A stretch of 64,000 nucleotides of DNA from Natrarchaeobius oligotrophus. GTDB taxonomy: Archaea > Halobacteriota > Halobacteria > Halobacteriales > Natrialbaceae. Shown in pieces: positions 42,627-51,345 of the stretch. The stretch's first letter is position 1; each line of letters opens with the position of its first letter. A program made the position numbers and the translations under genes. Where the stretch lies: NCBI RefSeq assembly GCF_003841465.1, contig NZ_REFZ01000007.1, positions 124,001 to 188,000 of the forward strand, read 5' to 3'. Under the pieces are notes generated by a model. It did no database searches, was not told where the DNA came from, and was given only the letters and a program-made list of their open reading frames with translations.

Positions 42627-43583
42627 TCACCGGAACGACGGCAGCACCTCCTCCTCGTAGAACTCGAGTGCGAGCTCCTGGTTCGGGCCGATCTGGTGGA
42701 AGTAGACGTGATCGTAGCCGGCGTCGACGGCCTGCGCTATGCTATCGACGTGGGCCTGGGGGTCCGGATCGGTGGTCGTTCCGGACTCGGCGACGTCTTC
42801 CCGATCGACCATCTGGGCGGCCTGCTCGAAGTGTGCGGGCGTGGGCAGCTCCTGTCCGAGCTCGCCGGGGAGCGAGCCGTTGGGCCAGTACTCGTAGACG
42901 GTGTCGACCGCCTCCGCTTCGGTTTCGGCGTAACAGCCGTGGAGCTGGGTGTATCGTGGTCCGTCGCCGCCGGCGTCCTCGTAGGCGTCGACCGGCTCCG
43001 CTTTCGGGCCCGAACACCAGAGGCCGTCGGCGCGATCGGCCGCCCACCGGGCGGTTTGCGGGCCGAACGCGCTGGCGATCGTCGTCGGCTGCTCGTCCGG
43101 AACCGTGTAGAGGCGTGCGTTTTCGACCGTGTAGTGCTCGCCGCGGTGGCTGGTCGTCTCGCCGGTCCAGAGCTTTCGCATCACGTCCATCGCCTCCTCG
43201 AGCATCTCGAGACGGACGTCGTGTTCGGGCCAGCGATCGCCCGTGACGTGTTCGTTCAGGTTCTCGCCGGTGCCGACGCCGAACGTGAAGCGATCGCCCA
43301 ACATCTCGTCGACGGTGGCGACGGCCTGGGCGACGTTGACGGGGTGGATGCGGATCGTCGGGCAGGTGACGCCGACGCCGACTTCGATCTCGTCGGTCGC
43401 GGTCGCGATCGCGCCGAGCGTCGACCAGACGAACGGCGACTCCCCCTGTTTCGAAACCCACGGGTGGAAGTGATCGGAGATCGAGACGAAGTCGAAGCCG
43501 GCCTCCTCGGCCCGACGGGCGTACTCGACGAGTTCGTTCGGGCCGTGTTCCTCGCTCGAGAGGGTGTAGCCGAGCTGTGTCAT
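42627..43583 (-). CDS. F420-dependent LLM-class oxidoreductase
   Basis: A 318-residue TIM-barrel oxidoreductase of the luciferase-like monooxygenase class that uses coenzyme F420. It shows GFDFVSISDHFHPW, the SDHFHPW entry segment of F420 enzymes, VGVGVTCPTIRIHP, GVGTGENLNEHVTG and YDHVYFHQIGPNQE near the end. The pattern fits the TIGR03557-like F420 subfamily. Start is ATG 43583, divergent from the ABC transporter operon. Substrate unknown. Confidence 0.88.
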   Translation of the reverse strand: MTQLGYTLSSEEHGPNELVEYARRAEEAGFDFVSISDHFHPWVSKQGESPFVWSTLGAIATATDEIEVGVGVTCPTIRIHPVNVAQAVATVDEMLGDRFTFGVGTGENLNEHVTGDRWPEHDVRLEMLEEAMDVMRKLWTGETTSHRGEHYTVENARLYTVPDEQPTTIASAFGPQTARWAADRADGLWCSGPKAEPVDAYEDAGGDGPRYTQLHGCYAETEAEAVDTVYEYWPNGSLPGELGQELPTPAHFEQAAQMVDREDVAESGTTTDPDPQAHVDSIAQAVDAGYDHVYFHQIGPNQELALEFYEEEVLPSFR

Positions 43584-43719
43584 GCCGGTCGGGCTACCAC
43601 GGACGTGTCGGTAACGGTTGAGCCTGCGACGGCAACACCGGGGAGCGATCGAGCCCGCGACGGCGACGCCGGACGGTCGAATCGAACTTCTTACCAGCGA
43701 CCGGTGGCTACCGGCGCGC

Positions 43720-44733
43720 ATGGAAACCGTCGTCGTGGCGGAGGGACTCGAGAAGACCTACGGCGAGACGGTCGCCCTCTCGGGGGCCTCGCTGTCGGTC
43801 GAACGCGGCGAGGTGTTCGCGCTGATCGGTCCGAACGGGGCCGGAAAGACGACGCTCGTCCGGGCGATGACGGGCACGACCGAACCCGACGCGGGCAGCG
43901 TTCGACTGCTCGGCGACTCCCCGAGGACCGTCGATCGAAACCGACTCGGCGTCCTTCCGCAAGCGTTCTCGCCGCCCGATCGGCTCACCGCGCGCGAACT
44001 CGTCTCCTACTACGCGGGACTCTACGACGGCGCTCGCGATCCGGACGACGTCCTCGCGGACGTGGGACTCCTCGACGCGGGCCGAACGTGGTACGAGGAC
44101 CTCTCGGGCGGTCAACAGCGGCGGGTCTGCGTGGGATCGACGCTGGTCAACGATCCCGACGTGCTCTTTCTCGACGAGCCGACGACGGGGATCGATCCGG
44201 CCGGCCGACGCACCGTCTGGCGGCTGATCGAAGAGCTCGCGACCGCGGGGACGACCGTCGTCCTCACCACCCACGACATGGTCGAAGCCGAACGGCTCGC
44301 AGACCGCGTCGGACTGCTCGCGGACGGCGCGCTCGTCGCCTGCGGCGATCCCGACGATCTCGTTCGGACACACGGCGGCGAGAGCCGCCTGCGAATCGAA
44401 ACGGACGCCGAGCCGAGCGCGCTCGACTTCCTCGAGCAGCCGGTGGCGCGCGCGATGGAGGCGGGGGGCGGACGCCGGACGCTGCGTGAGGACGGTGCGC
44501 TCGTCGTCTCCGGTGTCGAACCCGCGGAGATCGGGCGGCTGGTCGACACCCTCGAGGAGCGCGGAATCGAGTACACGGGCCTCTCGTGGAGCGAGCCTGA
44601 TCTGGAGGACGTCTACCTCGCGCTGGCCGACGAGACGGAGCGAGAGCGGACCGGCGACCTCGAAGCGGACGAGCGAGAGGGTGCGGACGCGACCGGGGAC
44701 GAAGCCGCCGGACGAGCGGGTGAGACGGCGTGA
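43720..44733 (+). CDS. ABC transporter ATP-binding protein
   Basis: A 337-residue ATPase of the ABC-2/DrrA type. It has Walker A GPNGAGKTTLVRAM, signature LSGGQQRRV, Walker B VLFLDEPTTGIDP and the H-loop TTHDM. About 100 residues after the ATPase core form a C-terminal domain (MEAGGGRRTLREDG region) and a charged tail rich in Glu and Asp. It is overlapped by its permease gene (GTGA). Such pairs export drugs, lipids or polysaccharides; cargo not identifiable. Confidence 0.9.
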   Translation: METVVVAEGLEKTYGETVALSGASLSVERGEVFALIGPNGAGKTTLVRAMTGTTEPDAGSVRLLGDSPRTVDRNRLGVLPQAFSPPDRLTARELVSYYAGLYDGARDPDDVLADVGLLDAGRTWYEDLSGGQQRRVCVGSTLVNDPDVLFLDEPTTGIDPAGRRTVWRLIEELATAGTTVVLTTHDMVEAERLADRVGLLADGALVACGDPDDLVRTHGGESRLRIETDAEPSALDFLEQPVARAMEAGGGRRTLREDGALVVSGVEPAEIGRLVDTLEERGIEYTGLSWSEPDLEDVYLALADETERERTGDLEADEREGADATGDEAAGRAGETA

Positions 44734-45503
44734 GTCGCGTCGGACGCGTCCGGTCCGAAACGGGTGCCGGATGGCGATCGTTCGTACGCCGCCGAACGGC
44801 GGTCTTTTTCACGTTCTTCTTTCCGGTGATCCTGATCGTCATCTTCGGCGCGCTGGTGCGGACCGATCCGACCGGGGGCGGACTGTTCGCCGAGCCGGCG
44901 GCCTACTACGTCCCCGGCTACCTCGCCGTCGTCGTCCTCTTTACGCCGCTGTCGCGGATGGGAAGCGAGGTGGCGAGACACCGGGAGGGGAACCGCTTCG
45001 AGAAGCTGGCGACGACGCCGCTGTCGCGGGGGGAGTGGTTGCTCGCCCAGACCGTCGTCAACGCGGTTATCATCGGGATCGCGAGCCTGCTCATCCTCGC
45101 TCTGGTGATCGCGCTGACCGGCGCGCGGATCGCCTTCTCGGCGCTACTCGTCCCGTACGTCCTCGTCGGCGTCGTCTGCTTTTGCGGGGTCGGGGCGATG
45201 CTCGGCAGCTACACCGACTCCCGCGACGGGGCGGTCGCCGCCAGCAACGCGATCGGGCTCCCGCTGTTGTTCCTCTCGGAGACGTTCGTTCCGCTCGAGC
45301 AACTGCCCGGCTGGTTCGAGCCGCTGGTCGGCCTCTCGCCGCTTACGTACTTCGCCCGCGGCGTGCGAGCGGCGACGTACCCGGAGTACGGAACGCGAGC
45401 GATCGCGGGCGTCGATCCCGCGCTCGCGAACCTGGGCGTGCTGGCGGTGCTCGCCGTCGTCGCGTTCGCGCTCGGCGCGCGGTCGATTCCGCGAACCGAC
45501 TGA
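44730..45503 (+). CDS. ABC-2 type permease
   Basis: A 257-residue membrane protein that pairs with the ATPase upstream. About six hydrophobic helices are visible (around residues 27-45, 61-75, 105-130, 135-160, 165-185 and 230-248). The family-typical LFLSETFVPLEQLPGWFEPLVGLSPLTYFARGVRA (core PLTYFARGVRA) precedes the last helix. It starts with GTG overlapping the ATPase stop (four bases). Confidence 0.88.
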   Translation: MSRVGRVRSETGAGWRSFVRRRTAVFFTFFFPVILIVIFGALVRTDPTGGGLFAEPAAYYVPGYLAVVVLFTPLSRMGSEVARHREGNRFEKLATTPLSRGEWLLAQTVVNAVIIGIASLLILALVIALTGARIAFSALLVPYVLVGVVCFCGVGAMLGSYTDSRDGAVAASNAIGLPLLFLSETFVPLEQLPGWFEPLVGLSPLTYFARGVRAATYPEYGTRAIAGVDPALANLGVLAVLAVVAFALGARSIPRTD

Positions 45504-45546
45504 GCCGCAAACCGACCGATCCACCGGCTGGCTGAACCGAGAGCCG

Positions 45547-45599
45547 ACCGATCCGACCGCCGAGCGGGCCGAACACCCACCGATCCGACCGCCGAGCGG
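45547..45599 (+). repeat. Two 21-base direct repeats after the permease gene
   Basis: accgatccgaccgccgagcgg occurs at 45547-45567 and at 45579-45599, perfect, with a 32-base period. Weaker partial copies (ccgaccgatccaccggc) lie just before. They sit downstream of the ABC permease gene and upstream of the convergent NikR-type gene. Confidence 0.55.
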
Positions 45600-45666
45600 T
45601 CCAAGAACCGACGGGGCGGTCGCTCGAGTCGTCGAGTATCGACCAACGAACGATCGGCGACTTCGA

Positions 45667-46095
45667 CTACCGATTCTGTGCGATCGGATCGAAGTCGTCG
45701 ACGGGAATAACGGAGTAATCGACCGTCAGCGCGTCTTTCGTCGCCCTGATCTTGCCGACGAACGTCGAGATGTCCTCGAGGTCTCCCTCGAGAACGAACA
45801 GCTCCATGCAGTGGTGATCGCCGACGTGACTGTGAAAGTTCGAAGCGACGAGTTCCTCGTGCTCGTGGCGGAGGTGCATCATCCGCTCTTCGACGCTCGT
45901 CGTCTCGTAATCGAACAGCACCGTGACGATCCCCATCAGGTCCCGATCCTCGAGACGGGTGTCTTCGAACTCCCCGAGTAGTTTTCGCGACGCCTCCCTG
46001 ACGACTTCGCTCCGGCCGGTGTAGCCGTGCTCGTCGGCGAACTCGTCGAGCCGATCGAGGAGTTCGTCCGGCATGGAGATGCTTACGACTGCCAT
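45667..46095 (-). CDS. nikR: NikR-type nickel-responsive regulator
   Basis: A 142-residue protein with an N-terminal ribbon-helix-helix ([22 protein letters not shown], residues 3-24) and a C-terminal ACT-like domain. The nickel-site spacing of E. coli NikR (H-x10-H-x-H-x5-C) is matched exactly by H77, H88, H90 and C96 ([24 protein letters not shown]). In NikR, nickel binding turns on operator binding. The ATG at 46095 has TTAATAGATTTT about 18-29 bases upstream. No nickel transporter is adjacent, so its targets lie elsewhere or include the nearby ABC pair. Confidence 0.9.
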   Translation of the reverse strand: MAVVSISMPDELLDRLDEFADEHGYTGRSEVVREASRKLLGEFEDTRLEDRDLMGIVTVLFDYETTSVEERMMHLRHEHEELVASNFHSHVGDHHCMELFVLEGDLEDISTFVGKIRATKDALTVDYSVIPVDDFDPIAQNR

Positions 46096-46214
46096 GTAAT
46101 AACTCGGCGGCGAAAATCTATTAAGGCTTATCATCGGTCCGAACGCCGGCGTCGTCGCGCGCCGCGCAGTCGCGAACCGCGGCCCCAGACGCCGTCCGTG
46201 CGACGTGCGTCGCG

Positions 46215-46430
46215 TTAGCGTTCGTATTCGTCGCCGCGCTCGAGCGGTTCGTCCTCGTCGTTCTCGAGGATCGCGTCGTCGCTCAGCCTGACGAAATCCG
46301 TGCCGCCGCACTCACATCCCTGCGGTTTCCCGATCGGCCGCGGATCGCCGTCCTCTCGTTCTCGCGCGGCGTACACCGATCCGCACGCCGCACACTCGAC
46401 CATCAATCGATCCGTCCCCCCGTCGACCAT
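46215..46430 (-). CDS. Small zinc-ribbon protein (71 aa)
   Basis: A 71-residue acidic protein with two Cys pairs, [10 protein letters not shown] and [10 protein letters not shown], about 25 residues apart, which probably bind zinc. The C-terminal third is rich in Asp/Glu/Arg. On the minus strand a TTATATAC box lies 22-30 bases before the ATG. It is the first gene on that strand next to nikR, separated by about 120 bases. Function unknown. Confidence 0.75.
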   Translation of the reverse strand: MVDGGTDRLMVECAACGSVYAAREREDGDPRPIGKPQGCECGGTDFVRLSDDAILENDEDEPLERGDEYER

Positions 46431-46529
46431 TTAAAATACATGATTAGTCGTGTATATAACTGTTGTCCTCCGGAGCGTCCCGGACCGGGAACGGACGCGA
46501 ACTGCGGCCGAGAAGAATCGGAACGCCCG

Positions 46530-46739
46530 TCAGGCGGTTTCTCGATCGATTCCGGTGAACACGCTCCACGCGCCGAGCAAGACGAGGAAGAACGTGGCCC
46601 CGATGCCGGCCCGGAGTGCGAGTTCTTCCCAGCCGGTCGCTTCGGCGTGGACGAGCGCTGCGGCCCACCCGCCGACGAGGATCGCGAACCCGGTCGCGAC
46701 GACGAGCATGAGCAGGAGTCGGTCGGTCGGAACGTTCAT
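46530..46739 (-). CDS. Small two-helix membrane protein (69 aa)
   Basis: A 69-residue protein with hydrophobic helices around residues 8-27 and 41-60, joined by a loop with EATGWEELALR. The start at 46739 (MNVPTDR) avoids a longer basic extension that has no domain-like content. It lies on the minus strand, divergent from gltX. Family not recognised. Confidence 0.65.
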   Translation of the reverse strand: MNVPTDRLLLMLVVATGFAILVGGWAAALVHAEATGWEELALRAGIGATFFLVLLGAWSVFTGIDRETA

Positions 46740-46867
46740 CGGCGGACGTCGGCGTCGCGGCGCGTTAAGGGACGTGCCTGAGTGCGCCACGGCCGCGAGG
46801 ATTCGAGCGGCCGATTCGCGGGACGACACCGCGGGGGTTTTGGTCGGGGCGCGAATATCCCTCCCCA

Positions 46868-48586
46868 ATGAACGACGAGTTGCGCGAGCGCGTCGAGCGC
46901 GAGGCCGAAAAGCACGCGCTGTTGAACGCCGTCAAACACGAAAGCGACGCCGACGTCGGCGCCATCATGGGGCCGCTGATGGGCGACAACCCTGACTTCC
47001 GCCAGCACGGCGACCGGATTCCGGGCGTCGCCGGCGGCGTCGTCGGCCGCGTCAACGACCTCTCCTACGAGGAGAAACGCGAGCGACTCGAGGAGCTCGC
47101 CCCCGAGGAACTCGCCGAGATCGAGGCCGGGGACGAGGAAGACGAACACGACCTGCCCTCGCTACCCAACGCAGCGGAGCACGAAGAGATTCGAATGCGG
47201 TGTGCGCCGAACCCCAACGGCCCGTGGCACGTGGGCCACGCTCGGATGCCGGCAGTCATCGGCACCTACCGCGACCGCTACGACGGCTGGTTCTGCGTCC
47301 GGTTCGACGACACCGATCCCGAGACGAAACGGCCCGACCTCGACGCCTACGACGCGATCCTCGAGGACCTCGAGTACCTCGGCTTCGAACCCGACGAGAT
47401 CTACCGGGCGAGCGACCGCCTCGAGACGTACTACGATCACGCCCGGGAGCTGATCGAACTCGGCGGGGCGTACACCTGCTCGTGTCCCGGCGAGGAGTTC
47501 TCGGAGCTGAAAAACGCCGGCGAGCCGTGTCCCCACCGCGACAAGGATTCCGAAACGGTGCTCGCGGAGTTCGAGGAGATGATCGACGGCGAGTACGAAA
47601 GCGGCGAGCTGGTCCTTCGCGTGAAAACGGACATCGAGCACAAGAATCCGGCGCTACGCGACTGGGTCGCCTTCCGCATGATCGATACGCCTCACCCGCG
47701 CGAGGAGGCAAGCGAGTACCGCTGCTGGCCGATGCTCGACTTCCAGTCGGGCGTCGACGATCACCTCCTCGGCATCACCCACATCGTCCGCGGAATCGAC
47801 CTGCAGGACTCCGCGAAACGACAGCGGTTCGTCTACGACTACTTCGACTGGGAGTATCCCGAGGTCGTCCACTGGGGACACGTCCAGATCGACGCCTACG
47901 ACGTGAAAGTGAGCACGTCGACGATCGCCGCGCTGATCGAGGAGGGGGAACTCGACGGCTGGGACGATCCGAGCGCACCGACGCTCTCGAGCCTCCGACG
48001 GCGGGGAATCCGCGGAGAAGCGATCGTCGACGCGATGGTCGAACTCGGCACCTCGACCAGCGACGTCGACCTCGCGATGAGCGCCGTCTACGCCAACAAC
48101 CGCGAGCTGATCGACGACGACACCGACCGGCGGTTCCTCGTTCGCGAGGGCAACCAGCTCCCGCTCGGCGGGAGCCCGCCCGACGAAGCGAACCCACCGT
48201 TGCACCCCGACCACGAGAGCCGCGGCGTCCGCGAGATCCCGGTCGGCGACGCCGTGCTCCTCGAGCCCGACGACGTTCCGGCCCGCGAGGAGCGCGTCTG
48301 GCTCAAGGGGCTGGGCTGTTTCCAGTACACCCGCGATACGCTCCAGTACACGGGCGAGGACATCGACGTGGTCCGCGATGGCGACGTCGACGTCGTCCAC
48401 TGGGTGCCCGCTCGCGAGAGCGTCCCCGTCAGAATGCGGACGATGGACGGCGACGTCTCCGGTCGCGCGGAACCGGCCGTCGCCGAGCTCGAGGCCGACG
48501 AGGTCGTCCAGTTCGAGCGCGTCGGCTTCGCCCGCGTGGATCGTCACGAGGACGACGAGACGGTAGCCTACTACGCCCACCCCTGA
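46868..48586 (+). CDS. gltX: Glutamyl-tRNA synthetase
   Basis: A 572-residue archaeal non-discriminating-type glutamyl-tRNA synthetase that charges tRNA-Glu (and likely tRNA-Gln before amidation). The class I HIGH-like motif is APNPNGPWHVGHAR (residues about 114-127), the KMSKS-like motif is VKVSTSTIAAL, and a beta-barrel anticodon domain fills the C-terminal 200 residues. Length is typical for archaea (550-580). No operon partner on the same strand. Confidence 0.95.
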   Translation: MNDELRERVEREAEKHALLNAVKHESDADVGAIMGPLMGDNPDFRQHGDRIPGVAGGVVGRVNDLSYEEKRERLEELAPEELAEIEAGDEEDEHDLPSLPNAAEHEEIRMRCAPNPNGPWHVGHARMPAVIGTYRDRYDGWFCVRFDDTDPETKRPDLDAYDAILEDLEYLGFEPDEIYRASDRLETYYDHARELIELGGAYTCSCPGEEFSELKNAGEPCPHRDKDSETVLAEFEEMIDGEYESGELVLRVKTDIEHKNPALRDWVAFRMIDTPHPREEASEYRCWPMLDFQSGVDDHLLGITHIVRGIDLQDSAKRQRFVYDYFDWEYPEVVHWGHVQIDAYDVKVSTSTIAALIEEGELDGWDDPSAPTLSSLRRRGIRGEAIVDAMVELGTSTSDVDLAMSAVYANNRELIDDDTDRRFLVREGNQLPLGGSPPDEANPPLHPDHESRGVREIPVGDAVLLEPDDVPAREERVWLKGLGCFQYTRDTLQYTGEDIDVVRDGDVDVVHWVPARESVPVRMRTMDGDVSGRAEPAVAELEADEVVQFERVGFARVDRHEDDETVAYYAHP

Positions 48587-48631
48587 CGTTCGGTCCCCAC
48601 TAATTCGCGGCTTTTCGGCTTCGACGGGCCG

Positions 48632-49540
48632 TTACGTCGACTCGAGCGAGACGGCAAGCTCCGTCGTGCGGCCGAATCGAACGGTGACGGTCCCGCGACG
48701 CACGTCGTAGCCGTCCGCGACGGCCACGACGGAGTGTCGGCCGTGCTCGAGGTCGGTCTCGAACTCGCCGTTGCCGTCCGTCGTGAACGATTTGCCGCCG
48801 ACGCGAAGCCCGGCGTTCTCGATCGGATCGCCGTCCTCGTCGGTGACGATTCCGCGCAGGCGTCCCGTCTCGGGGATCTCGCGGTCGCCCTCCTCGAGTT
48901 CGACCCACGCGAGCTCCGACGTTCCGGCCGCGACGTACACCTCCGCGTAACCGTCGTCGTATCCGGGAGCGTCGCTGACGCGAACCTCCCACCAGCCCTC
49001 GCTCACCCGGAACCCTCGGCTCCACGTGCTCGAGTCGGGAATCGCACCCTCCGGCGCGTCCGCGTAGTACTCGTCGTCGCCGTAGACCCTGACGCGACAC
49101 GGGATCGTCTCGCCGCCGCCGACCTCGGTGGCGTACACCTGGAGTTCGCCCACGTCGTCGCCCCACTCGCGCTCGAGCGACACGTCCGCGGTGATCGATC
49201 CGCCGGGCGCGACCGCCACCGCTCTCCGCTCGTCGGCGTAGCCGTCGGCGCTCACCTCGAGAACGGTCGAACCGATTTTGCCGACCTCGTCTCCCTCGAG
49301 TTCGGCGGCGTCGATGACGATTTCGTAGGTGCCGTCTTCGTCCGTCGTATCGGAGTTCGGCCCGACGGACGCCACCGCGTCCTCGACCGGTTCGCCGAAG
49401 TACGAGATCGTTCCGGAAACCCGTGCATCGTCTTCCGACGCCGTCGCCGTCGTCGTCCAGCTGACCGTCGTCGGCCCGACCACCAACGCCCCGCCCGCGA
49501 GACCGACGCGATTCAGAAACGTTCGCCGATCGTTCGTCAT
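48632..49540 (-). CDS. Tat-exported protein with carboxypeptidase regulatory-like repeats
   Basis: A 302-residue exported protein. The N-terminus MTNDRRTFLNRVGLAGG is a strong twin-arginine signal, with cleavage likely near TATASEDD. Two immunoglobulin-like CarboxypepD_reg segments are visible, at residues about 42-122 (GTISYFGEPVEDAVASVG) and 226-302 (RLRGIVTDEDGDPIENAGLRVGG, core GIVTDEDGDPIENAGLRV). A beta-rich acidic middle domain lies between them. No catalytic residues are seen, so it may be a cell-surface or adhesion protein. Confidence 0.78.
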   Translation of the reverse strand: MTNDRRTFLNRVGLAGGALVVGPTTVSWTTTATASEDDARVSGTISYFGEPVEDAVASVGPNSDTTDEDGTYEIVIDAAELEGDEVGKIGSTVLEVSADGYADERRAVAVAPGGSITADVSLEREWGDDVGELQVYATEVGGGETIPCRVRVYGDDEYYADAPEGAIPDSSTWSRGFRVSEGWWEVRVSDAPGYDDGYAEVYVAAGTSELAWVELEEGDREIPETGRLRGIVTDEDGDPIENAGLRVGGKSFTTDGNGEFETDLEHGRHSVVAVADGYDVRRGTVTVRFGRTTELAVSLEST

Positions 49541-49784
49541 GGAGTGATCACCCGGACTTCTTCGAACATCCGAGCATAGGCTTTCCGAAACGAGTAACGA
49601 TCGGTAATCGTGACAATACAATCGAGGAGAGAGTCAGTCCGAGCGGGAATCGGTCGGTGCCCAGGGGCTCGACCGAACGACGATCGAAACGGCACCATCG
49701 TTCGAAACTGCGGCGCTCGAACCATCACCGGTCTCGGCCCACGATGGTCGAGCCGACGACGCTCGAGGACGGAACCTCGGCTCG

Positions 49785-49949
49785 TCACTCGAGCAGGTCG
49801 TCTGCGCTGTCCGGGAGCGGATCGGCGACGACGCCGTCCTGGCGGCCGAGCACGCGGGCGTGAGCGGCACAGACGAGCCGGTTGTCGTCCCAGGGGATGT
49901 GCAGTTCGACGACCGCGGACCGACCGCAGTCGTCCTCCGAGCAGTCCAT
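49785..49949 (-). CDS. Small Cys-rich protein (54 aa), below usual ORF cutoffs
   Basis: A 54-residue acidic protein beginning MDCSEDDCGRSAVVEL. The Cys pair near the N-terminus (C3, C8) and the later VCAAHARVLG (C27, H30) could form a zinc site. TATA-like aaatac sits about 27-35 bases before the ATG. Element 2 is inserted only 52 bases upstream; before that insertion the gene lay 48 bases downstream of the DUF456 gene on the same strand. Confidence 0.6.
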   Translation of the reverse strand: MDCSEDDCGRSAVVELHIPWDDNRLVCAAHARVLGRQDGVVADPLPDSADDLLE

Positions 49950-49996
49950 ACGGAATCGACCGCGGGCCGGAAGTTCAGTATTTCCCTCGACGCGCG

Positions 49997-50001
49997 TTTA
50001 C
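49997..50001 (+). promoter_or_regulatory. Target site TTTAC of element 2 (TAM)
   Basis: The pentamer TTTAC flanks the left edge of element 2. Removing the element joins it to aggaggaagacgg. In IS200/IS605 biology the left-flanking target also serves as the transposon-adjacent motif recognised by the element's TnpB. Confidence 0.65.
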
Positions 50002-50019
50002 AAGCAGTATAGGAGAATG

Positions 50020-50040
50020 CCCCGGGGCTTGACCCCGGGG
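50020..50040 (+). repeat. Left-end hairpin of element 2
   Basis: ccccgggg-cttga-ccccgggg forms a perfect 8-base stem with a 5-base loop, 18 bases inside the left edge. Subterminal hairpins at IS200/IS605 ends are recognised by TnpA. Confidence 0.7.
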
Positions 50041-50102
50041 TTGAATCCGATAGGCTATGATACAAACCAATAAGTAGACACGTCTCGAATCGACAGGCGG
50101 CG

Positions 50103-51329
50103 ATGGAATACAGTCACCGCTACCCTGCCTACCCGACACAACAGGTAGCGGTACGACTGGACTACCACATCGACGTTCATCGCCAAGCGTACAACTACAC
50201 TCTGTACGAGTACGAACACGTTGACGCCGCCAACATCGGCTCAGCGTACAAGCATCACGACCGCCTCACCGACTGGAAAGATGAGTACCCTGTGTTCACA
50301 GAGATTCATTCGAAAGCACTCCAGAAAACCGTCACACGGTTCTACGACAACCTCTCGAACCTCTCTGACCAGAAGGCGAACGGAAACAAGGTAGGTGAGC
50401 TGAAATGGAAGTCGCCGAAGGAGTTCCAGAGTATGACGTACTCGCAGTCTGGCTTCGAACTCAAAAACACGAGTGGCCGACGTGCGACACTCTGGCTCTC
50501 CAAAATCGGCGACATCCCCATCCGATACCACCGCAACATCCCCAACGAAGCAGACATCAAGGAAGTCACAGTCAAGAAAGAAACGACCGGCGACTGGTTC
50601 GTCTCCTTCGGACTGGAAACCGATGAGGCTGACCTGCCCGAGAAGCCCGACGTGGATTCGCTCGACGCGAGCAACAGCGTTGGGGTTGACCTCGGCATCC
50701 TCAACTACGTCCACACGTCGGACGGGAAGACCGTGGACTGGCTCGACCTCGAAGACGAGTACGAGCGACTCCGCCGCGAACAGCGCACACTCTCGCGGAA
50801 GCAGAAAGGGTCGAACAACTACGAGAAACAGCGTCAGGAAGTGGCGAAGGTCAAGCGTCACATCCGCCGGAAGGTGCTGGACTATCAGCACAAGATTACG
50901 ACGTGGCTCGTCCGTGAGTACGACGCGGTATTTGTTGAGGACTTGAACGTGAAGGGGATGTTGGAGCAGTCGCACAACGCCCGGAACAAGCAGGACGCGG
51001 CGTGGCGACAGTTCATCACCCTCCTCGAATACAAAGCACGATTGTACGGCACTCACGTCGTGCAGGTCGAAGCCTCTGGAACGACGAAAGAGTGCGCGTC
51101 GTGTGGTGTGGAGACGGCGAAGCCCATCTGGGTACGCGAACACTCCTGTCCGTCGTGTGGGTTTGCGTGTGACCGTGACGCGAACGCAGCGATGAACGTC
51201 CTTCAACGCGGCTTTTCTGAGTTAGGGCTGGGATGGCCCGAATCCACGTCTGTGGAGACTGCGCTCCCTACGGACACCACTCAGGTGTCTGCAAAGCGCG
51301 TCGTCGAAGCAGGAAGTCTCGGGGCTTGA
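50103..51329 (+). CDS. tnpB: TnpB RNA-guided endonuclease, element 2
   Basis: A 408-residue TnpB of a different subfamily from element 1. The N-terminal helix-turn-helix-like domain has EYSHRYPAYPTQQVAVRLDYHI (core YPTQQVAVRLDYHI). The RuvC-like residues seem intact: D196 in VGVDLGILNYV, E279 in AVFVEDLNVKG and D359 in CDRDANAAMNVL. The zinc ribbon has C331/C334 (ECASCG) and C349/C352 (CPSCG). Its TGA stop lies in the loop of the right-end hairpin (51318-51336). Base content is lower in G+C than the neighbours, consistent with transfer. Confidence 0.92.
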   Translation: MEYSHRYPAYPTQQVAVRLDYHIDVHRQAYNYTLYEYEHVDAANIGSAYKHHDRLTDWKDEYPVFTEIHSKALQKTVTRFYDNLSNLSDQKANGNKVGELKWKSPKEFQSMTYSQSGFELKNTSGRRATLWLSKIGDIPIRYHRNIPNEADIKEVTVKKETTGDWFVSFGLETDEADLPEKPDVDSLDASNSVGVDLGILNYVHTSDGKTVDWLDLEDEYERLRREQRTLSRKQKGSNNYEKQRQEVAKVKRHIRRKVLDYQHKITTWLVREYDAVFVEDLNVKGMLEQSHNARNKQDAAWRQFITLLEYKARLYGTHVVQVEASGTTKECASCGVETAKPIWVREHSCPSCGFACDRDANAAMNVLQRGFSELGLGWPESTSVETALPTDTTQVSAKRVVEAGSLGA

Positions 51330-51345
51330 CCCCGAGGCGATTCAC
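51318..51345 (+). ncRNA. Right-end hairpin and probable omega-RNA 3' end, element 2
   Basis: ctcgggg-cttga-ccccgag (51318-51336) is a perfect 7-base stem whose loop contains the tnpB stop codon, followed by gcgattcac to the edge. TnpB guide RNAs typically run from inside tnpB through this end into flanking DNA, so the guide would begin at 51346. The RNA's start is not mapped. Confidence 0.6.

Larger units (their letters stand above)
50002..51345 (+). mobile_element. TnpB-only IS200/IS605-type element (IS1341-like), element 2
   Basis: A 1344-base element with TnpB but no TnpA. Its limits are fixed by the flanks: TTTAC lies immediately left (49997-50001) and the element ends in gattcac (51345). 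Excision would give TTTACaggagg and restore a TAA stop to the DUF456 gene in the same codon position where TGA now is. Both ends carry hairpins sharing cggggcttgaccccg (50023-50037 and 51320-51334). It separated the DUF456 gene from a small Cys-rich protein gene that it once closely preceded. Confidence 0.85.
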
